A DNA stretch of 64,000 bases from Bacilli bacterium (GCA_900752905.1 CAADWX010000022.1:1-64000), one strand, 5' to 3'. Shown: positions 42,674 through 51,687, numbered from the stretch's first letter. Numbers and translations: made by a program. The notes: generated from the letters alone by a model not told the origin.

Positions 42674-43342
42674 ATGAATAATAAAATAATTGTTATAGAG
42701 GGTGCTTGCGATGGAATAGGTAAGAGTACACAGTCAGATTTATTAAAACAATTTTTTATCGAAAATAAATATGAAGTAAATTTCCATCATTTTCCAACAT
42801 ATAATTCTATACAAGGAAGTTTAGTTGAAGAATATTTAAAAGGTAATCTTGGTAATAAAGAAAATTTATCTCCTTATTTAATTAATAGTATATATGCAAT
42901 AGATAGAGCAATTACTTGGAATAAAGAATTAAGTAAAAAGTATAAAGATAATACAATATTTTTATTTGATAGGTATACAACATCTAGTTTAATATATCAA
43001 TCTGCTTTTATAGAAAATATAGAACAGAAAAAACAATTTATTGATTATGTTATAGATTTTGAATATAAAAAAATTGGCGTAAAAAAACCGGATTATGTTT
43101 TTTTCTTGAAAGCACCATTTGATTTAGTACTAGAGTTAAAAAATAATAGAAAAGAAAATGATGGAATAAAGGATGATATACATGAACGAGATATAGAATT
43201 TATGAAAAAAGTATATAATAATGCATTATTTATAGCTGATTATTTAAATTGGTATAAAATAGAATGTAGCTATAATGGAAAAATGAAAACTCCAATGGAA
43301 ATAAACAATGAAATAAGAAATATAATAAAAAAAGAAATATAA
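42674..43342 (+). CDS. tmk: Thymidylate kinase family protein
   Basis: A 222-residue P-loop nucleoside-monophosphate kinase, probably dTMP to dTDP. The P-loop is EGACDGIGKST (about residues 9-19), with one residue more than the common EGxDGxGKST spacing. The DR(Y/H) motif is seen as FLFDRYTTSSLIYQS. The substrate-proximal HHFPTYNS and a lid segment near KENDGIKDDIHERDIEF are present. In B. subtilis tmk lies elsewhere, near holB. It has no near ribosome-binding site other than GTGAT; see the hairpin entry. It is convergent with the ger operon. Confidence 0.85.
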   Translation: MNNKIIVIEGACDGIGKSTQSDLLKQFFIENKYEVNFHHFPTYNSIQGSLVEEYLKGNLGNKENLSPYLINSIYAIDRAITWNKELSKKYKDNTIFLFDRYTTSSLIYQSAFIENIEQKKQFIDYVIDFEYKKIGVKKPDYVFFLKAPFDLVLELKNNRKENDGIKDDIHERDIEFMKKVYNNALFIADYLNWYKIECSYNGKMKTPMEINNEIRNIIKKEI

Positions 43343-43357
43343 TTATTTCTTTTTTTT
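43326..43357. terminator. Bidirectional terminator between tmk and gerAB
   Basis: AAAAAAGAAATA / TATTTCTTTTTT hairpin shared by the two convergent genes, covering both stop codons. Confidence 0.82.
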
Positions 43358-44437
43358 GTAATTTATTTTCTTTTTAATTAAGATAGATAATGATATTATT
43401 ATAAATAATATTATAATAAGGCTTCTAACATATGGAGTTAAAGTATAATTATAATTATTATAGGCTGTACTATTTTTAAAAAAATGTAGTGAACAATATA
43501 GAATAGAAGAGATAATAATGATTGGTAAAACCTTTGATCTATTATTATACTTTATTGTATTAGAAATATAATATACAATTAGTGTAAGGGTAGAAAATAT
43601 CATAAATATCCATGATATAATAAATATGTTTTCTAATCTATTTAAAAATGAAAAAAGTTTTATTCTTTTTAATACCATATATTCAGGATATTGGTAATAA
43701 CTTGCTAAATAAATACCAAGATTTCCTATTATTATTACAATGATAATAAGCATTAACATAATAGAAATAATGTAAGACATAATTACATTCTTTTTATATT
43801 TTTTTTCATCTTGTATTTTATTTTTTGGAATTATTAAAAGTAAAAATGATACTGAAAAATTCATTGAAATTATATAAAGAGAACCTATTATTGAATCTTT
43901 TAAACCATCTTTAAATATTGGCTTAAAATTATCTATATCGATTTTTGGTATAAGATTAAAGAAAGTAAGTATTATAAATAAAATTATTATATAAGATAAA
44001 ATAATACATGTTCTAGATATACATTCAATATTTTTAATATTTATATATGTAATTAAAAATACAAAGGATATTCCGATTACAACTAATGGTGTTTCTGATA
44101 AGTATTGAGAAACAATAAAACTATTTAAGTTATACATATAATTTACTCCTACTAAAAAGAATAAAATACATATTATTAAATTAAATATAAATCCTACTTT
44201 TTTTCCATATAATTTAATTATTTTGTCTCTTATAGATAAATCAGGTTCATAAGATGATACAAATATGAATAAAGAAGCTATCAATATACAAAATAAAGAA
44301 GATATTATAACACTAAACCAAGAATCAATAGCACTTGCTCTAATTAGACAATATATTCCAACTCCAAAAAATGAGGAACATATTATTGATACCATTAATA
44401 CAATAAAACTAAAATTGCTTATTAGTTTATTTTTCAT
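43343..44437 (-). CDS. gerAB: Spore germination receptor permease subunit (GerAB family)
   Basis: A 364-residue membrane protein with about ten helices, of the amino-acid/polyamine/organocation type that forms the germinant-binding subunit in the spore inner membrane. It begins MKNKLISNFSFIVLMVSIICSSFFGVGIY. The NLNSFIVSQYLSETP and YQYPEYMVLKRI segments match GerAB family members. It overlaps the end of gerAC by 11 bases, so it is translated as part of the operon. It is the last gene; terminator shared with tmk. Confidence 0.88.
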   Translation of the reverse strand: MKNKLISNFSFIVLMVSIICSSFFGVGIYCLIRASAIDSWFSVIISSLFCILIASLFIFVSSYEPDLSIRDKIIKLYGKKVGFIFNLIICILFFLVGVNYMYNLNSFIVSQYLSETPLVVIGISFVFLITYINIKNIECISRTCIILSYIIILFIILTFFNLIPKIDIDNFKPIFKDGLKDSIIGSLYIISMNFSVSFLLLIIPKNKIQDEKKYKKNVIMSYIISIMLMLIIIVIIIGNLGIYLASYYQYPEYMVLKRIKLFSFLNRLENIFIISWIFMIFSTLTLIVYYISNTIKYNNRSKVLPIIIISSILYCSLHFFKNSTAYNNYNYTLTPYVRSLIIILFIIISLSILIKKKINYKKKK

Positions 44438-45599
44438 TCTTTATCACCTTTAAAGTATTTCCTTTTTCTATCACTTTTATATCAACATCAATATCAATTT
44501 TTGAGTCTTTAAATTTATCTTTATACCAATCATTACTAATTTTTTTATACAAAGAATACTGATTTTTATATAAAATATCTAAAAAATTAAATATATCTGA
44601 GTTATAATTATTTTTAACGTATTTAATTGTATTATTTACATTTTTCTTTATTTCTTTATTAACTTGTTTATTAATTTTTGATATAGAATTATCATTCTCT
44701 AAATTAATATCACAAGATACTTCGTTAATTGTAGCATCACCACTTATTTTTATTCTAAAATTACCTTTATTATCTACATTTATTGAACTCTTAGAATTAG
44801 TTGTTTCAACGACTACATATCCACCATTACATTTATATTTGATAATAGTATTATTTATTTTTCCTTTAATAAAACTAAGAGCAATACTTTGTTTATCATC
44901 TAAATATCCAATCATTTTATCATCTTTAAATATAGCCATTTGTGATAAAACAACTTTTGTAGAACTATCAGATTGCTCTATATTATCAATTTTATCAGAA
45001 CCTTTCTTTTTTCCTTTAAGTGTTACACTTGGTAAACTAATTTCTTTATTAGGATTTAAATAGGTATTTATTAATTCATCATATGTGACTAATTCCGTAA
45101 TTCCAAGATATGAACTGTCACTTTCTAAACTTTTTTTAATATTTGATGATACAATTGAATCTGCAGGTGTCAAAGTTTTTAGAATTTGATTAGCACTTAC
45201 ATCCTTTGATATAAGAACATAGAAATTTTTTTGAAGTTCTGAATCTCTAAAAAATAAATCTAATGATTCTAAAATCCCATCTTTTGCAACATCTTCACTA
45301 ATTATAATAACCTGCATATGATTTGGATATAATCTTTTTGGACTTTCTAGTACCATATATCTAACAGCTTCCTGAACTGTTTTACTTGTATGTTCGTATA
45401 TAATAATTTTGGGATCAGACGAAGAATTATTATCTGTACCTTCTTTTTGAGTGTTTACAACCTGAGCAGTAACTTTATAACCATTATCTGATTTATCTAT
45501 TCCAATAGCAGACGTTATGGCTAAATCATTTAATTCTTTGTAGTTATAGCATCCACAACAAATAAAAATAAAAGATAGGGTAATTAATATTTTTTTCAA
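44427..45599 (-). CDS. gerAC: Spore germination receptor lipoprotein subunit (GerAC family)
   Basis: A 390-residue lipoprotein. The N-terminus MKKILITLSFIFICCGCYNYKEL is a lipobox signal (cleavage before Cys, either at CGC or one earlier), placing the protein on the outer face of the spore inner membrane. The family start Y-[KR]-E-L-N-D-L-A-I-T-S-A-I-G-I-D is exact, and RLYPNHMQVIIISEDVAKDG, DSELQKNFYVLISKD and a C-terminal helical domain follow. It lies between gerAA and gerAB. Confidence 0.92.
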   Translation of the reverse strand: MKKILITLSFIFICCGCYNYKELNDLAITSAIGIDKSDNGYKVTAQVVNTQKEGTDNNSSSDPKIIIYEHTSKTVQEAVRYMVLESPKRLYPNHMQVIIISEDVAKDGILESLDLFFRDSELQKNFYVLISKDVSANQILKTLTPADSIVSSNIKKSLESDSSYLGITELVTYDELINTYLNPNKEISLPSVTLKGKKKGSDKIDNIEQSDSSTKVVLSQMAIFKDDKMIGYLDDKQSIALSFIKGKINNTIIKYKCNGGYVVVETTNSKSSINVDNKGNFRIKISGDATINEVSCDINLENDNSISKINKQVNKEIKKNVNNTIKYVKNNYNSDIFNFLDILYKNQYSLYKKISNDWYKDKFKDSKIDIDVDIKVIEKGNTLKVIKNEK

Positions 45600-45603
45600 G
45601 AAT

Positions 45604-47028
45604 TTACCTCCTTTGTTTGATTTTATTATCAGATAAGTAACTTTCTCTTTTAGTTAATTTTTTTATAGGAAATTTTATAATACTATTTTTTAATCCAGTT
45701 AAATTTATAGGGGCATAAGGAGTAAGATAGGGTACTCCAAAGCTATCTAAACTAGTCATCCTAATACAGAAAAATATAAATACAAAAATAATTCCTATTA
45801 TACCCAAAAATGAGCCTCCAATCATAAATAATATTCTATAAAATCTAAGAGAATCAATAACTTCCGGTTCAGTAAAAGGAAGAGAACATATAGCAGTAAG
45901 TGCGACAACTATAATCATAATAGGTGAAACTATGCCAGCACTAACAGCAGCATCTCCTAAAATAAGTGCCCCAACTATAGAAAGAGAACTACCAGTAAAT
46001 CCAGGTACTCTAAGATCACTTTCTCTTAATATTTCAAAAGATTTTATCATTGTGAGTGCTTCAAAAAAAGCTGGAAAGGGTACTCCATTCCTTTGTATAG
46101 CAAAACTAATTAATAGTTCTGTTGGAAGTATTTCTTGGTTATATGTTATTAGTGTTATATAAAGTCCAGGTGCAATTAATGCTATAAAAAAAGCAATATA
46201 CCTTAATACTCTTGTGAATGTAGCGTTATAAGTTTTTAAATAGTCATCTTCTGGAGTTTTAAAATAGTCATTTAAAACGCAAGGTATTACTAATACATAA
46301 GGAGAATTATCTACAACTATAGCGATCTTTCCATTTAAAAGAGAAGAACATACTAAATCTGGTCTTTCGGTTGAAAGTACAGTGGGGAAAATACTTTTTG
46401 TTTCATCATCAATAAGATTTTTAATTTCATCGCTACCTATAATTCCGGATATATTAATATTCTCAAATTTTTTCTTAACCTTTTCTAGCAATTCTTGTTT
46501 TACAACACCATTTATATAAACAATACCAATATTTGTATCAGTATATTTTCCTATATTTAAATTATCTATCCATAAATCTTTACTTTTTATTCTTTTTTTT
46601 ATTAATCCTATATTAGTTTGATAATTTTCTACAAATGAATCTTTAGATCCTCTTAAACTATTTTCACTATTCGGTGTACTTATAGATCTAGATAAATTTG
46701 CTTTAGTTTCAAGTGCTAAAAACTCATTTAATTTATCTATTATAATTATTGTAAAACCATTATATATATTTTTTAAAATATCATCATATTTATTTATTTT
46801 TTTTACCTTAAAATTATTTATAGAATTATAAATACTATTTATAGGATCCTTTTTTATATTTATATTATCTATACTTCTTACAATAAAATCACTTATATCA
46901 TTCCCACTTGTAAGAGGTTCATTATAAACAATATATATAGTATGTTTATCTTTATATATTTTTCTATACATCATATCACTTATATTATTAGTATCATATT
47001 TTATCTTTTCAATTATTGGATTATCCAT
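45604..47028 (-). CDS. gerAA: Spore germination receptor subunit A (GerAA family)
   Basis: A 474-residue protein. The soluble N-terminal half includes GFTIIIIDKLNEFLALETK and DLWIDNLNIGKYTDTNIGIVYINGVV. The C-terminal membrane half contains the signature segments PELVCSSLLNGKIAIVVDNSP (here starting with RPDL), LLISFAIQRNGVPFPAFFEAL, RESDLRVPGFTGSSLSIVGALILGDAAV and TSLDSFGVPYLTPYAP. AGGTGA precedes the ATG. First gene of gerAA-gerAC-gerAB, an order different from the A-B-C of B. subtilis gerA. Confidence 0.95.
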   Translation of the reverse strand: MDNPIIEKIKYDTNNISDMMYRKIYKDKHTIYIVYNEPLTSGNDISDFIVRSIDNINIKKDPINSIYNSINNFKVKKINKYDDILKNIYNGFTIIIIDKLNEFLALETKANLSRSISTPNSENSLRGSKDSFVENYQTNIGLIKKRIKSKDLWIDNLNIGKYTDTNIGIVYINGVVKQELLEKVKKKFENINISGIIGSDEIKNLIDDETKSIFPTVLSTERPDLVCSSLLNGKIAIVVDNSPYVLVIPCVLNDYFKTPEDDYLKTYNATFTRVLRYIAFFIALIAPGLYITLITYNQEILPTELLISFAIQRNGVPFPAFFEALTMIKSFEILRESDLRVPGFTGSSLSIVGALILGDAAVSAGIVSPIMIIVVALTAICSLPFTEPEVIDSLRFYRILFMIGGSFLGIIGIIFVFIFFCIRMTSLDSFGVPYLTPYAPINLTGLKNSIIKFPIKKLTKRESYLSDNKIKQRR

Positions 47029-47050
47029 AAATTCACCTAATTTCTATATA

Positions 47051-47079
47051 TATTATGAATATTTTTTTAAAATTTATTT
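47051..47079 (-). promoter_or_regulatory. Candidate sigma-G/F promoter of the ger operon
   Basis: On the minus strand AAATA (4 of 5 to GHATR), 17-base spacer, CATAATA (full match to the CATNHTA minus-10 of forespore sigma factors). It is 23 bases before the gerAA ATG. ger operons are forespore-expressed in Bacillus. Confidence 0.55.
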
Positions 47080-47105
47080 AAAATTTTTTTTAAATGTGAT
47101 ATACT
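47077..47105 (+). promoter_or_regulatory. Promoter of the pheST T-box leader
   Basis: TTTAAA, 17-base spacer, TATACT at 47100-47105 with extended TGA. Its minus-35 overlaps that of the divergent ger promoter. Confidence 0.65.
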
Positions 47106-47109
47106 ATTT

Positions 47110-47334
47110 AAGAATTAAAAAAGCAATGACTAAGAAGTAGTAGTAATATTAATTTATTTTAAAGAGAGTAAGTGGATGGTGGAAACTTATAATAAATGGT
47201 TATGAATTCGTCTTAAGAGCTGTATATTAAAAGTATACCGGTAATGCGTTATAGTTATTGAGAATAATTTTTTTAATTATAAATTAAGGTGGTACCACGT
47301 AAATCACGTCCTTATACTAGGATGTGATTTTTTA
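47110..47334 (+). promoter_or_regulatory. T-box leader, tRNA-Phe specific, upstream of pheST
   Basis: T-box AAGGTGGTACCACG at 47286-47299. Specifier TTC (Phe) at 47207-47209, one base before the 3' strand of stem I (TCTTA, pairing with TAAGA near 47131). The terminator AAATCACGTCCT / AGGATGTGATTT with T tract is at 47301-47334. Confidence 0.93.
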
Positions 47335-47350
47335 TTTAAGGAGGAATATT

Positions 47351-48385
47351 ATGGATAATTTATTAAAAGAAATAAAAGAAAAAATAGAAAAAATTACAAA
47401 TTTAAAAGAATTAAATGATTTAAAAGTAGAATATTTAAGTAAAAAAGGACCTATTAATGAACTTTCTTTAAAAATGAAAGATTTAAGTGTTGAAGAAAAA
47501 AAAGAATATGGTATGAAACTAAATTCATTTAAAAATGAAGTAAATAATTTATTTGATACATTAAAAGAAAAATTAGAAACAGAAGAATTAAATAAAAAAT
47601 TAGAAAATGAAAAAATAGATATTACCTTACCAGCAACAAAAATAAAAAATGGAGTTCCTAATATTGATGAAGTTATTATTGAAGATGCTGAAGAATTCTT
47701 TATAAGTATGGGATATGATGTAGTAGAGGGCCCAGAAATAGAATTAGATAAGTATAATTTTGAAATGCTAAATTTACCAAAAGAACATCCTGCAAGAGAT
47801 GCTCAAGATACTTTTTATTTAAAAGATGATACTGTATTACTAAGAAGTCAAACATCTCCTGTACAAATAAGAGAAATGTTATCTAAAGGTGGAAAAGAAC
47901 CAGTTAGAATCATTTGTCCTGGAAAAACATACAGAAGAGAAAATACCGATATGACTCATGAACAAGAATTTGCTCAAATAGAAGGATTAGTTATAGATAA
48001 AAATATTTCATTATCAGATTTAAAAGGAACTTTTAATGCTTTTGTAAAACATGTATTTGGAGAAGAAGTAGAAGCTAGATTTAGACCAAGTTATTATCCA
48101 TTTACAGAGCCAAGTGTAGAAATGGATATGAGTTGTCCAAAATGTAAAGGTGAAGGATGCTCAATGTGTAAACCAAAGGGATGGATTACTATATGTGGTG
48201 GTGGAATGGTTCATCCTAATGTATTAAGAGCATGTGGATATGATCCTGACATCTGGCAAGGTTTTGCATTTGGAGCTGCAGCAGAAAGAATAGTAATGTT
48301 AAAATATGGAATAACTGATATAAGAACAATACATCAAAATGATTTAAGAGAAAATAAAATTTTTGATAGAAAGGAGACAAATTAA
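47351..48385 (+). CDS. pheS: Phenylalanyl-tRNA synthetase alpha subunit
   Basis: Catalytic subunit of the alpha2beta2 PheRS. It has 344 residues; the ATG at 47351 follows AAGGAGGAA, and the upstream open frame is T-box DNA. N-terminal coiled coil (about 1-85), then FEMLNLPKEHPARDAQDTFYL, motif 2 around CPGKTYRRENTDMTHEQEFAQIEG, a CPKCKGEGCSMC cysteine cluster and motif 3 GFAFGAAAERIVML. pheT follows after one base, the standard pair. Confidence 0.97.
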   Translation: MDNLLKEIKEKIEKITNLKELNDLKVEYLSKKGPINELSLKMKDLSVEEKKEYGMKLNSFKNEVNNLFDTLKEKLETEELNKKLENEKIDITLPATKIKNGVPNIDEVIIEDAEEFFISMGYDVVEGPEIELDKYNFEMLNLPKEHPARDAQDTFYLKDDTVLLRSQTSPVQIREMLSKGGKEPVRIICPGKTYRRENTDMTHEQEFAQIEGLVIDKNISLSDLKGTFNAFVKHVFGEEVEARFRPSYYPFTEPSVEMDMSCPKCKGEGCSMCKPKGWITICGGGMVHPNVLRACGYDPDIWQGFAFGAAAERIVMLKYGITDIRTIHQNDLRENKIFDRKETN

Positions 48386-48386
48386 T

Positions 48387-50756
48387 ATGATAAGTATGAA
48401 TTGGGTCAAAGATTATATTGATCTAAAAGGTGAAAATTTAGAAGAACTTGCAGATAAAGTTACTAAAGCAGGTGTAAATGTAGAACATGTAATTAGTAAT
48501 AATATAAAAAATCTAGTTATAGGTGAAGTTATCGAATGTACTAACCACCCTGATTCTGACCATTTACATGTTTGTAAAGTAAATGTTGGAAATGAAAACA
48601 TACAAATAGTATGTGGAGCTTCTAATGTAAGAAAAGGTATCAAAGTTATAGTAGCGCTTCCTGGTGCCGTTTTACCTGGTGATTTTGAAATAAAAAAAGG
48701 TAAGATAAGGGGCGTAGAATCTAATGGTATGATATGTGCCTTGTTTGAACTTGGGTTAGAAGAAAAAACAGAAGAAAATTATAATAAAGGAATTCATGAA
48801 CTAGAAAGCGATGCTCCTATTGGAGAAGATGCATTTGAATATTTAGGAATATCAGATACATTATATGATTTAGATGTTCATAAACATAAAAATAACGATT
48901 GTTTATATCATATTGGATTTGCCTATGAAGTTGGTGCTATAATTGGGCAAAAAGTAAAATTACCAGAGTCTAATTATACTGAAATAAATGATTCAATAAA
49001 AGATGAATTTTCTTTATCAGTTGATACTGAAAATTGTACATATTATAAAACAAAAATGGTTAAGGATGTTGTTATAGGAGAGTCTCCTAAATTTATTCAA
49101 AATAGATTAATATCTGTAGGTATGAGACCAATAAATAATGTTGTAGATATATCAAATTATGTAATGCTTGAATATGGACAACCACTTCATTTCTTTGATA
49201 AAGATAAATTAGGTAATAAAATTGTTGTTAGAATGGCTAACGATGGAGAAAAAGTAATTACATTAGATGAAAAAGAAAGAGATTTAAATCATGATGACAT
49301 AGTAATTACCGATGGAAAAAGAGTAGTTGCTATAGCAGGAGTTATGGGAGCTCTTAATACGGATGTTGATGAAAATACAAAAACAGTATTAATTGAAAGT
49401 GCTATATTTAAAGCACATAATATTAGAAAAACAGAAAAACATCTTAATTTAAGAAGTGAAGCTTCTATGAGATATGAAAAAGGATTAAATTACGAATATA
49501 CAGATAAAGCATTAGATAGAGCATGCTATCTACTTGAAAAATATGCAAATGGAAAAGTATGTAAAGATTATTGTTTATATGACAATGAAAATAAGGAAAT
49601 AAAAAAAATAACATTTACAGCAAAAAAAATAAATTCTTTATTAGGTCTTGAACTTACAAATAAAGATATTGAAGAACAATTAGAAAAACTAGATTTTTCT
49701 TACGAAGTAAATGATGATGTATTTACGACTATAATTCCAAGAAGAAGATTAGATATAGAACAAAATGTAAATGATATAGCAGAAGAAATAGGTAGATTAT
49801 ATGGATATCATAATTTAAAAAATACACTTCCATGTTTACCAACTAGAAGTGGATCATATAGACCAAATATTAAATTTAGAAAAGAAATATCTAAACGTCT
49901 TAGAACTTTAGGTCTTGATGAGGTAAGAACATATTCAATAGTAGATGAACAAACACAAGATATGTTTTTTAAAGAAAATAATAAAATAATATTACCGAAT
50001 CCAATGAGTAAAGATAAAACTGCTCTTAGAAAAACACTTATTCCATCAATGTTAGAAGTAATTAAATATAATAAAGCAAGAGGATTAAATGATATAAATA
50101 TATATGAAATCAGCAAGGTATTTTATAATGATTTTGAAGAAGAGAATCATATGGCTATAGCTCTATATGGAAATTATTTAAAAAATTCATGGGGAAATGC
50201 AACTGTAAAATCTGATTTTTATGTTTTAAAAGGATTAATTGAAAATATATTAAATTATGTTGGACTTAAAAATAGATATAGTTTTGTAATAAGTGAAGAA
50301 AAAAATCTACACCCTGGTATAAGTGCAGATATATTAGTAGATAGAAAAAAAATAGGATTTATGGGAAGAATACATCCATCAATATCAAAAGATGAAATCT
50401 ATGTACTTGAACTTGAATTAGATAAAATAAATACTCAAACAAAGCCAATAAAATACAAAGAACCAAATAAATATCCTAAAATATCAAAAGATGTAGCATT
50501 CATAGTAAATAAAGAATTAACAGCTGGAGAAATATTAGAACAAATAAAAAAATCTGGTGGAAGATTACTTTCAAATATAGATGTATTTGATATCTATGTC
50601 GGAGAAAAATTAGAAGAAAATAAAAAATCAATTGCATTTAATTTAACATTCGAAGATCAAAGCCGTACATTAAATGATGAAGAGGTAACAAATGTATTTA
50701 ATAAGATAATTTCTGATGTTGAATCTAAATTTAATGCTGAACTTAGAAATAAATAA
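48387..50756 (+). CDS. pheT: Phenylalanyl-tRNA synthetase beta subunit
   Basis: A 789-residue tRNA-binding and editing subunit. The ATG at 48387 follows AAAGGAG located at the end of pheS. Domains in order: N-terminal EMAP-like tRNA-binding domain at about 40-150 (VIECTNHPDSDHLHVCKV, IVCGASNVRKG), B3/B4 editing domain at about 210-400, B5 domain, catalytic-like core, and a C-terminal ferredoxin-fold anticodon-binding domain (KYPKISKDVAFIVNK to the end). Editing-domain motif GQPLHFFDKDKL is present. Full length. Confidence 0.97.
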   Translation: MISMNWVKDYIDLKGENLEELADKVTKAGVNVEHVISNNIKNLVIGEVIECTNHPDSDHLHVCKVNVGNENIQIVCGASNVRKGIKVIVALPGAVLPGDFEIKKGKIRGVESNGMICALFELGLEEKTEENYNKGIHELESDAPIGEDAFEYLGISDTLYDLDVHKHKNNDCLYHIGFAYEVGAIIGQKVKLPESNYTEINDSIKDEFSLSVDTENCTYYKTKMVKDVVIGESPKFIQNRLISVGMRPINNVVDISNYVMLEYGQPLHFFDKDKLGNKIVVRMANDGEKVITLDEKERDLNHDDIVITDGKRVVAIAGVMGALNTDVDENTKTVLIESAIFKAHNIRKTEKHLNLRSEASMRYEKGLNYEYTDKALDRACYLLEKYANGKVCKDYCLYDNENKEIKKITFTAKKINSLLGLELTNKDIEEQLEKLDFSYEVNDDVFTTIIPRRRLDIEQNVNDIAEEIGRLYGYHNLKNTLPCLPTRSGSYRPNIKFRKEISKRLRTLGLDEVRTYSIVDEQTQDMFFKENNKIILPNPMSKDKTALRKTLIPSMLEVIKYNKARGLNDINIYEISKVFYNDFEEENHMAIALYGNYLKNSWGNATVKSDFYVLKGLIENILNYVGLKNRYSFVISEEKNLHPGISADILVDRKKIGFMGRIHPSISKDEIYVLELELDKINTQTKPIKYKEPNKYPKISKDVAFIVNKELTAGEILEQIKKSGGRLLSNIDVFDIYVGEKLEENKKSIAFNLTFEDQSRTLNDEEVTNVFNKIISDVESKFNAELRNK

Positions 50757-50782
50757 AAGTAACTAACTTAGTTACTTTTTTT
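50755..50782 (+). terminator. Terminator after pheST
   Basis: AAAAGTAACTAA / TTAGTTACTTTT hairpin followed by T. Confidence 0.87.
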
Positions 50783-50810
50783 ATTATTTGTAGTATAATG
50801 ATATTGATAT

Positions 50811-50886
50811 TGCCCCATAGCCAAGTGGTAAGGCATCGGACTCTGACTCCGACATTACGTAGGTTCGAATCCTACTGGGGCAACCA
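50811..50886 (+). tRNA. tRNA-Gln (anticodon CTG)
   Basis: A complete cloverleaf: acceptor TGCCCCA / TGGGGCA, D stem GCC/GGC, anticodon stem TCGGA/TCCGA with loop CTCTGAC (anticodon CTG, reads CAG), T arm GTAGG-TTCGAAT-CCTAC, discriminator A and encoded CCA. The variable loop is six bases. TATAAT at 50794-50799 is a likely minus-10. Co-transcribed with the tRNA-Thr two bases downstream. Confidence 0.93.
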
Positions 50887-50888
50887 AT

Positions 50889-50962
50889 GCCGATTTAGTT
50901 TAATGGTAAAACAAATCCCTCGTAATGATTAGATGTAAGTTCGATTCTTACTTTCGGCACCA
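50889..50962 (+). tRNA. tRNA-Thr (anticodon CGT), degenerate
   Basis: Cloverleaf with loop CTCGTAA (anticodon CGT, reads ACG), D stem GTTT/AAAC, T arm GTAAG-TTCGATT-CTTAC and encoded CCA. Three base pairs are lost: acceptor positions 6-67 and 7-66 are both T-T (GCCGATT against TTTCGGC), and 31-39 is C-T in the anticodon stem. It may be weakly functional or decaying; ACG can normally also be read by a TGT isoacceptor. Confidence 0.75.
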
Positions 50963-51039
50963 TAGGGAAATCCGCTCGAACTTTTTATAAGTTTCGAGAA
51001 TAAATAGACAATCAATTCTAAATTAGGATTGATTTTTTT
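50958..51039 (+). repeat. tRNA-trailer element, copy A
   Basis: Starts with the CACCA end of tRNA-Thr and CATAGGGAAATCCG, then the hairpin CTCGAAC-ttttt ata a-GTTTCGAG (50975-50998), then a terminator AATCAAT / ATTGATT with T tract (51010-51039). It is the natural 3' trailer of the tRNA operon and the model for copies B, C and D. Confidence 0.7.
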
Positions 51040-51080
51040 CTTGTTTAGAAAAAAGTCTTTCAAAGAAAGGATTGATTAAA

Positions 51081-51536
51081 ATGGTAAATATTACCAAGCA
51101 AGAAGTTAGAATGGAAGAACACTTGCGAAAGAGATTAGAGCTTATATGTGAGTTTTGTAGAGTTAAACCAATTATTATTAATGGTAATTTAAGAACAATA
51201 GATAAAACTAATCTTACATATCTAGAACCACATAGAATTATAATTAATGGTATAACTTTCCTAGCTTTTAATTATTCTAATGAGATATTTATAGAAAACT
51301 TAAATAATAAAATTAAATTATCTGAATTAGAAAACTATTTAAAAAAACAACTAATATCTGATTATAATGAATTGTTTAAAAAAGAAGATATTTATGATAC
51401 AATTAATTGGAGATTTATTCAGCATTTATGAGATATAAGAAATCTTTGTGATTATAAAAAGCAAAGAGATCCATCAAATGACGAAATAGAAGAATTAATA
51501 AATGGTACAGATAAAGTTATAAAAACAATCTTTTGA
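51081..51536 (+). pseudogene. Small gene with HEPN-like tail, interrupted by TGA (copy A)
   Basis: AAAGGA precedes the ATG. The frame codes 116 residues to a TGA at 51429-51431. It then stays open for 34 more codons to TGA at 51534, reading DIRNLCDYKKQRDPSNDEIEELINGTDKVIKTIF. This tail is well-formed protein sequence and resembles the R-x4-H region of HEPN proteins, with Tyr in place of His. So either a sense codon mutated to TGA, or the protein now ends early. The core includes LICEFCRVKPIIING and TNLTYLEPHRIIING, which recur in the decayed copy at 55391. Function unknown; the HEPN link is inference. Confidence 0.6.
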
Positions 51537-51551
51537 TAATCCAAAAGAGTA

Positions 51552-51665
51552 ACACACTACGCTATTGGCAGAGCCAATAACGGTGTGCAAAGGGAAATAC
51601 ATTTTGAAACCCTTTAAAACATAATTAAGCAAAGGATAGACCTAAGCAAAATTATGTTTTTTTAT
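51552..51665 (+). ncRNA. Structured non-coding region ahead of the ABC exporter (candidate RNA element)
   Basis: Three consecutive hairpins without an open frame. First, CACAC...TATTGGC-aga-GCCAATA...GTGTG (51553-51587), 12 bp with an internal loop. Second, AAAGGG / CCCTTT (51589-51615). Third, AACATAATT / AATTATGTT (51618-51658) ending in a T tract, a terminator. The CAAAGGGAAATAC after hairpin 1 resembles the CATAGGGAAATCC after tRNA-Thr. Could be an attenuator, a small RNA or a tRNA-like remnant; I do not recognise a known family. Confidence 0.5.
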
Positions 51666-51687
51666 TTTTATAACTATGTAATAAAAA

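Noticed and set aside
51429-51536. Read-through of TGA as tryptophan (genetic code 4)
   Set aside because: Several intact genes (DUF1848 at 2055, rel at 28476, the nucleotidyltransferase at 22424, the 10750 gene) end in TGA with correct spacing to the next gene, and Trp is encoded by TGG throughout. A nonsense mutation is the simpler reading.
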